DNA of 64,000 nt from Aeromicrobium sp. (GTDB lineage Bacteria; Actinomycetota; Actinomycetes; Propionibacteriales; Nocardioidaceae). The notes below the pieces were generated by a model that was not told the DNA's origin, searched no databases, and saw only the letters and a list, made by a program, of their open reading frames with translations. Made by a program: the position numbers and the translations under genes. The number at the start of each line of letters is the position of its first letter. Within the stretch, counting starts at the first letter, position 1. Positions 57,209-64,000 of this stretch are shown piece after piece. The stretch spans positions 1 to 64,000 of the forward strand of contig SSHC01000018.1 of the NCBI GenBank assembly GCA_008017265.1, given 5' to 3'.

Positions 57209-57928
57209 ATGGCGCTGACAGCCCAAGACATCCGCGATAAGCAGTTCACAGCTGTCCGTCTCCGCGACGGCTATGACATGGGTGAGGTCGAGCAATTTCT
57301 TGACGAAGTTGAAGTCGAGTTTGAACGGCTCTCTGAAGAGAACAGTGCCCTCAAAGGCAAGGTAGCCGAACTCGAAGCAGCGCTTGAAGCAGCCTCGAAG
57401 GCACCGGCTCCGGCCGCAGTGGCCCCGAAGCCCGCTGCACCAGCACCTGCACCAACGCCGGCACCAACGCCGACACCTGCACCGGCTCCAGCCGCCCCCA
57501 AGATCGAGAAGGTGCAAGTCACCTCGACTGCCGAAGCGTCCACTGCCGCTGCCCGCTTGCTCGAGATCGCATCGACCAACGCCGACCAGCTCATGGATGC
57601 GGCTAAAGAAGAAGCCGATGGCATCTTGGCCAAGGCCAAGACCGACGCTGACAAGCTCAACGCGGAAGCTCGTCGTAACGCCGATACGCTCAACTACGAA
57701 TCGCGTAAGCGCGCTGAACAACTCGACGCCGAAACGCAAGCCCGCCGCCAGGAAGTCATGGCCACCTTGCAGCGCGAACGTGAAGAACTCGAAACCGAGA
57801 TCGATCACTTGCGTGCATACGAACGCGAGTACCGTTCCCGTTTGAAGACCTACTTCAAGGATCAGCTAGCTAACCTTGAAAGCGGAGCTCAGGTCGAACC
57901 AAACCGTGACGGCGCGCTCGGCAACTGA
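57209..57928 (+). CDS. divIVA: DivIVA/Wag31 polar growth protein
   Basis: MALTAQDIRDKQFTAVRLRDGYDMGEVEQFLDEVEVEFERL; coiled coils separated by a Pro/Ala/Thr linker. Confidence 0.95.
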   Translation: MALTAQDIRDKQFTAVRLRDGYDMGEVEQFLDEVEVEFERLSEENSALKGKVAELEAALEAASKAPAPAAVAPKPAAPAPAPTPAPTPTPAPAPAAPKIEKVQVTSTAEASTAAARLLEIASTNADQLMDAAKEEADGILAKAKTDADKLNAEARRNADTLNYESRKRAEQLDAETQARRQEVMATLQREREELETEIDHLRAYEREYRSRLKTYFKDQLANLESGAQVEPNRDGALGN

Positions 57929-57945
57929 TTCGAGTCAAAACCGAT

Positions 57946-57982
57946 AAGTGAGGGTCTCAGCTAGTGGCTGAGACCCTCACTT
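57946..57982. terminator. Strong hairpin terminator after divIVA
   Basis: AAGTGAGGGTCTCAGC-tagtg-GCTGAGACCCTCACTT then gtttgttt; 16-bp perfect stem. Confidence 0.92.
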
Positions 57983-58023
57983 GTTTGTTTCGGTCGAGTT
58001 CGATTCTGGGATGTGTTGTGGTG

Positions 58024-61000
58024 CTAGGCCTTCTGGATCGAGAAGCCTAATCCGAGATCGACATCAACATGACCTTCGGCGTTGTCGAGCTGATCGAAAG
58101 TTACAGCGAGTACTTCGTGCGCGATGTCGTCCGCATGTTCTGCGATGGCTTCGGCGAGTAGCCCAGATGCCGTCCAGCCGACGCGAATACGGTCGGTGAT
58201 CTCGAAGCCAGTCGATTTGCGGGCCTCCTGAATCACCCGGACAGTCTCGCGCGCCAAACCAGCACGTCGCAGCGCATCGTCGAGTTGCAGATCCAGAGCC
58301 ACCGTCTCACCCTGCTCGTTAACGACGGACCATCCCTCAGTCGGTCGCTCCGTGATCACGGCATCGTCGGCACCAACTTCAAACTCGACACCCACTGAAT
58401 CGGTAAGCGTCACTGTCGCGCCGCCCGCGAACGCACGTGCGAGTTCAGCAGCATCAGCTTCCGCAATCAGATTTGCGACATGGGGTGTTTGTTGGCCGTA
58501 GCGTTTACCGAGGTTTCGGAAGTTAGCCTTGGCCGAATGCTCAACCAAATCAGCACCGGCCTCCGACAAGGACCCCAAACTCATGATATTGAGTTCTTCA
58601 CACACGTCTGCCCGCAAATCTTCACCAAGGGCATCATGCAAAACCGAGGCAATGAGGGCACGGCGTAGCGGTTGGCGAGTGCGGACCTTGGCCTCGGCGC
58701 GTGCTGCGCGGCCCAACTCGGTGATTCGACGCGCCAAGTCAACACGCTCGGCGAGTCCGTCGATGATCAGCTCTTCTTGCACGGTCGGCCACGTCGCCAA
58801 ATGCACAGAGTCAGGAGCATCGGTCGTTACCGGTACGACCAGATCCTGCCAGACCCGTTCGGTGATGAACGGAGCAAAGGGAGCCATCAACCGGGTTAGT
58901 GTTTCGAGGACCTCATGGAGCGTCGCGAATGCGGCCGTGTCGCCACGCCAGAAGCGCTTGCGTGAACGACGGACATACCAGTTCGAGAGCGTGTCCAAGA
59001 ACGAGGAAATGCGAGCCCCTGCGCCTTGAGTATCAAAGGATTCGAGGGCGAGCGTCACGTCTCGTACGAGTACCTGAGTCTCAGACAAGAGCCAACGGTC
59101 CAAAACCATCCGCTCAGCAGGGGCGGCCACAGGCTCGCTTGATGCCGGAGACCAACCTTCGGCACTCGTGTACATGACATGGAACGACACCGTGTTCCAG
59201 TACGTCAACATCACTTTCCGGACGATTTCGGTGAGCGCATTGTGGCCAATGCGACGCGCCGACCACGGAGAGCCAGAACATGCCATGAACCAGCGCAGCG
59301 AATCGGCACCGTGTTCAGCCATTAGTGGCATCGGCAACAAGATGTTGCCAAGGTGCTTACTCATTTTGCGGCCGTCTTCGGCGAGGATGTGGCCCAAGCA
59401 CACGACGTTCTCGTAACTCGATCGATCGAACACGAGCGTGCCGACCGCCATCAACGAGTAGAACCAGCCGCGCGTTTGATCGATGGCCTCGCAGATGTAT
59501 TGCGCCGGGTAGGCCTGTTCGAACTTCTCGACAGAACCGGGGACGTGCGGGTAGCCCCATTGTGCGAACGGCATCGAGCCAGAGTCGAACCATGCGTCAA
59601 TGACTTCAGGGACGCGCCGGTAGGTTCCTGCTTCTCCCTCGATTGTGAAGGTGACGTCGTCGATGAAGGGACGATGAGGATCGAGTTCGCTCAGGTCTGT
59701 GCCGGTCAATTCCGACAGTTGCGCGAGGGATGCGACACAGACGAGACGAGTCGGATCAACGTCGTTACGCCAAATGGGTAGGGGAGTACCCCAGTATCGG
59801 TTGCGTGACAAAGCCCAATCGATGTTGTTGTTGAGCCAATCGCCATAGCGACCGTGCTTGATGGTTTCAGGGAACCACGACGTCTTCTCGTTCTCGGCAA
59901 GCAATTGGTCTTTGCGTTCGGTGGTGCGGATGTACCAAGCCGGAAGCGCGAAATACATCAAGCTCGTGTGACAACGCCAGCAGTGTGGGTAGCTGTGTTC
60001 GTAGTCGAGATGTCTAAACAGTTTCCCACTGTCGCGAAGAGCCGCCAGCAATATGACGTCAGCGTCTTTGAAGAATTCGTCGCCGACAAGGTCAACATCG
60101 GATCGGAAATGGCCGTTGGCTTCGATGGGATTAACCACAGGCAGTCCGTACGTCTTGCAGACGGCCATATCGTCTTCACCAAAGGCCGGCGCCTGATGCA
60201 CGAGGCCAGTTCCGCTGTCCGTCGTGACGTAATCGCCGAGCACCACGAAATGCGCGTCGGGAATTTCAACGAGATCGAATGGGCGTTCGTAACTCCAGCG
60301 TTCAAGTTCACGGCCAACGAGAGTTGCTTCGGTCGTCCACCCCTCTCCGAGTGCCGCTTCAACCAGTTCGGCCGCGACAACGATGCGGTCGTCGCCTTTG
60401 TTGGCGAGCACATACGTGACGTCAGGGTGAACCGCGACGGCCGTGTTCGACACGAGCGTCCACGGAGTTGTGGTCCAGACCAGCAGATCGGCTCCCTGCC
60501 AGGGCCCCGATGTCAGGGGGAATCGCACATAGACCGAAGGATCGACGACCGTCTCGTACCCCTGAGCGAGTTCGTGGTCCGACAAAGTGGTCCCGCAGCG
60601 GGGGCAATATGGTGCCACACGGTAGTCCTCGGCAAGCAAACCCTTGTTGAAAATCTCGGCGAGTGCCCACCAGACGCTTTGCACGTATTCGGAATCCATC
60701 GTGCGATACGGGTTTGCCATATCGGTCCAGTAGCCCATGCGTTCGGTCATTTCGACGAAAAGGTCGACGTTTCGCAGGACCGATTCGCGGCATGCCGCGT
60801 TGAACTCAGCAATGCCGAACGCTTCAATATCGCCCTTGCCGCTGAACCCGAGTTCTTTCTCGACCGCTATTTCTACCGGCAGGCCGTGGCAATCCCATCC
60901 GGCCTTGCGATCGACGTGGTAACCCTGCATGGTCTTGAACCGAGGAAAAATATCTTTGAAGACGCGTGCTTCCACGTGGTGCGTGCCGGGAGTTCCGTTC

Positions 61001-61218
61001 GCAGTGGGCGGCCCTTCATAAAACGTCCAGCGAGGCGCATCGGCGTGTTGCTCCATCGAGGCCGCGAATGTGCCGTTTTTTTGCCAAAAATCGAGTATTT
61101 CTTGCTCGAGCTGGGGGATTTCTACGTGGGCAGGGACCGGCCGGTAGGCCGAAACTGGCACGGAATCTGCGGCCGAGGAAGCGGAGCTAGAAGAAAACTC
61201 TGAAGACACGCCCGCCAT
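58024..61218 (-). CDS. ileS: Isoleucyl-tRNA synthetase (long, KMSKHLGN type)
   Basis: About 1065 aa; PPTANGTPGTHHVEARVFKDIFPRF (HIGH region), EDGRKMSKHLGN (KMSKS region), WDCHGLPVE. Start among 61230/61218/61209. Confidence 0.96.
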   Translation of the reverse strand: MAGVSSEFSSSSASSAADSVPVSAYRPVPAHVEIPQLEQEILDFWQKNGTFAASMEQHADAPRWTFYEGPPTANGTPGTHHVEARVFKDIFPRFKTMQGYHVDRKAGWDCHGLPVEIAVEKELGFSGKGDIEAFGIAEFNAACRESVLRNVDLFVEMTERMGYWTDMANPYRTMDSEYVQSVWWALAEIFNKGLLAEDYRVAPYCPRCGTTLSDHELAQGYETVVDPSVYVRFPLTSGPWQGADLLVWTTTPWTLVSNTAVAVHPDVTYVLANKGDDRIVVAAELVEAALGEGWTTEATLVGRELERWSYERPFDLVEIPDAHFVVLGDYVTTDSGTGLVHQAPAFGEDDMAVCKTYGLPVVNPIEANGHFRSDVDLVGDEFFKDADVILLAALRDSGKLFRHLDYEHSYPHCWRCHTSLMYFALPAWYIRTTERKDQLLAENEKTSWFPETIKHGRYGDWLNNNIDWALSRNRYWGTPLPIWRNDVDPTRLVCVASLAQLSELTGTDLSELDPHRPFIDDVTFTIEGEAGTYRRVPEVIDAWFDSGSMPFAQWGYPHVPGSVEKFEQAYPAQYICEAIDQTRGWFYSLMAVGTLVFDRSSYENVVCLGHILAEDGRKMSKHLGNILLPMPLMAEHGADSLRWFMACSGSPWSARRIGHNALTEIVRKVMLTYWNTVSFHVMYTSAEGWSPASSEPVAAPAERMVLDRWLLSETQVLVRDVTLALESFDTQGAGARISSFLDTLSNWYVRRSRKRFWRGDTAAFATLHEVLETLTRLMAPFAPFITERVWQDLVVPVTTDAPDSVHLATWPTVQEELIIDGLAERVDLARRITELGRAARAEAKVRTRQPLRRALIASVLHDALGEDLRADVCEELNIMSLGSLSEAGADLVEHSAKANFRNLGKRYGQQTPHVANLIAEADAAELARAFAGGATVTLTDSVGVEFEVGADDAVITERPTEGWSVVNEQGETVALDLQLDDALRRAGLARETVRVIQEARKSTGFEITDRIRVGWTASGLLAEAIAEHADDIAHEVLAVTFDQLDNAEGHVDVDLGLGFSIQKA

Positions 61219-61269
61219 TCTAGGCGTCAATGACTTGCCTTGAACGCTCGGTCGGTTTAGTGTCTCCGC

Positions 61270-61671
61270 ATGCGCTCAACCACAATGGCAGTACTTGCAG
61301 GCGAAGATCCTTGGACAAAAGCAGAAGTAGATGCGGTCCAAGCCGAACTGACTGAAGACGTCGAACGTCTGGAAGCAGAACTTGATCACGCTGCAAAAGA
61401 TCTTCAAGAACTCATGAGCGAAAGCTCTGACGGCGCAGGTGCCGATCAAGCAGACATTGGCTCCACGAGTCTCGAACGTGATGCCGAGTTGTCGCTTGCG
61501 GCAAACCAGCGCGATTTGCTGTACCAGACCAAGAAAGCCCTCGCACGGCTCGAATCAGGTGAATACGGTCAGTGCGAAATGTGCGGCGAGGCCATCGGTA
61601 AAGAACGTCTCATGGCATTCCCGCGGGCAACGCAGTGTATGGACTGTAAGCGTCGCGAAGAGCGCCGCTAG
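61270..61671 (+). CDS. TraR/DksA-type C4 zinc finger protein
   Basis: CEMCGEAIGKERLMAFPRATQCMDCKRREER. Confidence 0.93.
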   Translation: MRSTTMAVLAGEDPWTKAEVDAVQAELTEDVERLEAELDHAAKDLQELMSESSDGAGADQADIGSTSLERDAELSLAANQRDLLYQTKKALARLESGEYGQCEMCGEAIGKERLMAFPRATQCMDCKRREERR

Positions 61672-61675
61672 TCAG

Positions 61676-62254
61676 GTGAGTTCGTCCGAGAACGGTCGGG
61701 TCGATCACTCCGACGACGGCCCTTCCCCGCTTAGCGCGGGTTCCGTGCACCGGCTGTGGGTGCTGTTTGGTGCCGTGGTGGTTGCTGTCGTGGCGCTCGA
61801 TCAAGCCTCGAAACAGTGGGCTGCCAATAACCTCGAGGGCCGCGATCCCATCAACGTGCTTGGCACCTTCATCCAGTTCACCTTGCATTTCAACCCGGGT
61901 GCCGCGTTTGGAACGGCCGCAGGGTACACAGTCCTGCTGAGTCTGATCGCAATTGCGGTGTGCGTCGGAATCGCCTTCATGGCCAAGCGACTTCGCGACC
62001 CGATCTGGGCGATTAGCTTGGGTTTGTTTCTCGGTGGTGCACTTGGCAACCTGATCGATCGGGTCTTTCGCGATCCGGGTTTTTTGCGTGGACACGTCGT
62101 CGACTTCATCAACTACAACGGTTGGTTCGTGGGGAACGTCGCAGATATCGCTTTGACCCTTGCTGCCATCATGATGGTGGTGCGTTCATGGCAAGGTGTG
62201 GGCGTGGACGGATCGAGCGAGCCTCCAGCAGGACACTCGCACCACGAGAAATGA
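61676..62254 (+). CDS. lspA: Lipoprotein signal peptidase
   Basis: [48 protein letters not shown] at 61676 in a longer ORF. Confidence 0.95.
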   Translation: MSSSENGRVDHSDDGPSPLSAGSVHRLWVLFGAVVVAVVALDQASKQWAANNLEGRDPINVLGTFIQFTLHFNPGAAFGTAAGYTVLLSLIAIAVCVGIAFMAKRLRDPIWAISLGLFLGGALGNLIDRVFRDPGFLRGHVVDFINYNGWFVGNVADIALTLAAIMMVVRSWQGVGVDGSSEPPAGHSHHEK

Positions 62255-62261
62255 GGCGAAC

Positions 62262-63191
62262 ATGACCCACCAAAGTCGTTCTGTGCTCATTCCTGAGGGG
62301 TTGGCCGGCGAACGTGTGGACGTCGCGGTTTCTCGTCTCTTTGGCCTGTCACGTACGCGTGCCGGTCAGTTGGTTGTAGACGGTCTTGTCCTGGTCGACG
62401 GCCGCACCACATCGAAGTCCGAACGTGTCGAGCCAGATTCCTTGCTGGAAGCAACGATTCCGGCACCGAAGGTCGTTGAAGTTGTCCCGCAAGCCGTCGA
62501 CGGCATGGAGATCGTTTTCGAAGACGATGACATGGTCGTGGTCGACAAGCCGTGGGGAGTTGCCGCGCACCCGAGCGTTGGCTGGACGGGGCCAACCGTA
62601 TCGGGCCACTTAGCCGGCATTGGAGTGCGGATTTCCACATCCGGTGCCCCAGAACGCCAAGGTATCGTGCAACGTCTCGATGTGGGTACGAGTGGCCTGA
62701 TGATGGTGGCCAAGTCAGAGATGGCTTACACCGTGTTGAAGCAAGCGTTTCGTGATCGCACCGTGGACAAGACCTACCACGCACTGGTGCAAGGTCACCC
62801 TGATCCGCATACAGGGACGATTGATGCGCCCATTGCGCGACATCCGAAACACGACTACAAATTCACGGTTCGTTCCGATGGACGGCACAGCATCACCCAC
62901 TACGAGACGCTCGAGGCGCATCGCTATGCCTCGCTCCTCAACATCAAACTTGAAACCGGCCGCACGCACCAGATTCGCGTGCACATGAGTGCCCTGCACC
63001 ATCCCTGTGTCGGAGATCCGCTCTATGGTTCAGACCCGACACTCACGGCCAAAGTTGGGCTCGAACGCCAGTGGCTACACGCGGTGAAACTCGGAGTCGA
63101 GCACCCACGGACCGGTGAATGGGTCGAGTTTTTGTCGGAATATCCTGCCGACCTGCAGCATGCGCTCGACGTCGTGCGAAACATTTCTTGA
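62262..63191 (+). CDS. RluA/RluD family pseudouridine synthase
   Basis: S4 domain then [17 protein letters not shown] and [12 protein letters not shown]-like ([19 protein letters not shown]). Confidence 0.95.
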   Translation: MTHQSRSVLIPEGLAGERVDVAVSRLFGLSRTRAGQLVVDGLVLVDGRTTSKSERVEPDSLLEATIPAPKVVEVVPQAVDGMEIVFEDDDMVVVDKPWGVAAHPSVGWTGPTVSGHLAGIGVRISTSGAPERQGIVQRLDVGTSGLMMVAKSEMAYTVLKQAFRDRTVDKTYHALVQGHPDPHTGTIDAPIARHPKHDYKFTVRSDGRHSITHYETLEAHRYASLLNIKLETGRTHQIRVHMSALHHPCVGDPLYGSDPTLTAKVGLERQWLHAVKLGVEHPRTGEWVEFLSEYPADLQHALDVVRNIS

Positions 63192-63245
63192 TCCAAGTCT
63201 CGTAGGACTGCGCGAGTACGTGGGCATCTACTGTCACAATGAGAC

Positions 63246-64000
63246 ATGACCAAAATTGCGCGCCAATCTGACAAGTTGAGGGATGTCTTGTATGACATCC
63301 GCGGCCCCGTCAGCGCGCGAGCGGCCCAACTTGAGGCTGAAGGTCATCGAATCCTCAAACTCAATATCGGAAATCCGCAACCATTTGGCTTCGATGCGCC
63401 AGCAGAAATCCTGCAGGATGTCATCGCAGGATTGCCCACCGCACAGGGCTATTCAGACTCACGCGGCATTCAGTCGGCGCGACGTGCGGTAGTCCACCAC
63501 TACCAACTCGTTGAGGGTTTTCCGGCACTCGATATTGACGATGTGTGGTTGGGTAATGGCGTCTCTGAACTGATTCAGATTGCGCTGCAAGCACTGCTCA
63601 ATAATGGCGATGAAGTGCTCATTCCCTCGCCGGACTACCCCTTGTGGACGGCGGTCACCAACCTTGCGGGTGGTCGACCGGTGCACTATCTGTGCGACGA
63701 AGAGCACGACTGGACTCCAGACATCGACGATCTTGAATCGAAGATTACCGATCGTACTCGCGTCATTGTGGTGATCAACCCGAACAACCCGACGGGCGCT
63801 GTGTATTCGCGGGAAGTTTTGCAAAAGATCGTTGATTTGGCCCGCAAGTACGACTTGATCTTGATGGCTGATGAGATCTACGACAAAATCCTCTATGACG
63901 AGGCAAAGCACGTTTCGATTGCGACGCTCGCGCCAGACGTGCTGACGCTGACGTTCAACGGCCTCTCCAAGGCATATCGCGTGTGCGGGTATCGCAGTGG
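63246..64000 (+). CDS. PLP-dependent aminotransferase (AlaA/AspC-like), truncated at the right edge
   Basis: MTKIARQSDKLRDVLYDIRGPVSARAAQLEAEGHRILKLNIGNPQPFGFDAP ... NPNNPTGAVYS; LTFNGLSKAYRVCGYRSG at the edge. Confidence 0.93.
   Translation, partial: MTKIARQSDKLRDVLYDIRGPVSARAAQLEAEGHRILKLNIGNPQPFGFDAPAEILQDVIAGLPTAQGYSDSRGIQSARRAVVHHYQLVEGFPALDIDDVWLGNGVSELIQIALQALLNNGDEVLIPSPDYPLWTAVTNLAGGRPVHYLCDEEHDWTPDIDDLESKITDRTRVIVVINPNNPTGAVYSREVLQKIVDLARKYDLILMADEIYDKILYDEAKHVSIATLAPDVLTLTFNGLSKAYRVCGYRS

Noticed and set aside
57400-57500. Repetitive Pro/Ala/Thr codon tract as a possible DNA repeat element
   Set aside because: Explained as the low-complexity linker of DivIVA.
59854-61203. 449-aa plus-strand ORF antisense to ileS
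   Set aside because: Fully inside canonical ileS; no domain signature; typical high-GC shadow ORF.
1-64000. CRISPR arrays, prophage, IS elements, rRNA or tRNA genes
   Set aside because: No regularly spaced repeats, transposase/integrase ORFs or RNA gene signatures seen by eye; tRNAscan-SE and Infernal would be needed to exclude tRNAs formally.

Overview
The window is an actinobacterial chromosomal backbone segment with moderately high GC (judged by eye). I found no CRISPR array, transposase, phage genes, rRNA or convincing tRNA. Gene order, from memory, resembles the conserved actinobacterial neighbourhood corresponding to the M. tuberculosis Rv2140s-Rv2210s region: lpd (partial), pepA, gcvT, DUF3043, glycerate kinase, HesB/ErpA, PfkB kinase, ctaC-ctaD-ctaF, qcrCAB-ctaE, trpD, exonuclease-UvrC fusion, NlpC/P60, acyl-CoA synthetase, ROK glucokinase, plsC, class II DAHP synthase, PASTA Ser/Thr kinase, polyprenyl synthetase, metF, DUF3040. 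A near-complete dcw division/cell-wall cluster follows (mraZ-rsmH-ftsL-ftsI-murE-murF-mraY-murD-like-ftsW-murG-murC-ftsQ-ftsZ-pgeF-yggS-sepF-yggT-divIVA), then ileS, dksA/traR, lspA, rluD and a partial aminotransferase. The strongest unusual signal is the gene in the murD slot (about 48076-49047). It is an intact ORF that keeps MurD N-terminal and central-domain landmarks. However, the ATP-binding P-loop (normally GTNGKT) reads GDDHGHET, and the whole C-terminal ligase domain is absent, so it looks like a MurD-derived pseudoenzyme retained in the division operon. Next to it, mraY is split by an apparent 1-nt frameshift near 47850. Other notable items are a ydaO/yuaA-type c-di-AMP riboswitch before the NlpC/P60 gene, a four-copy 10-bp-phased TGGRG array (MraZ box) before mraZ, tandem terminators insulating the dcw cluster, and several divergent small or pseudo-catalytic proteins.
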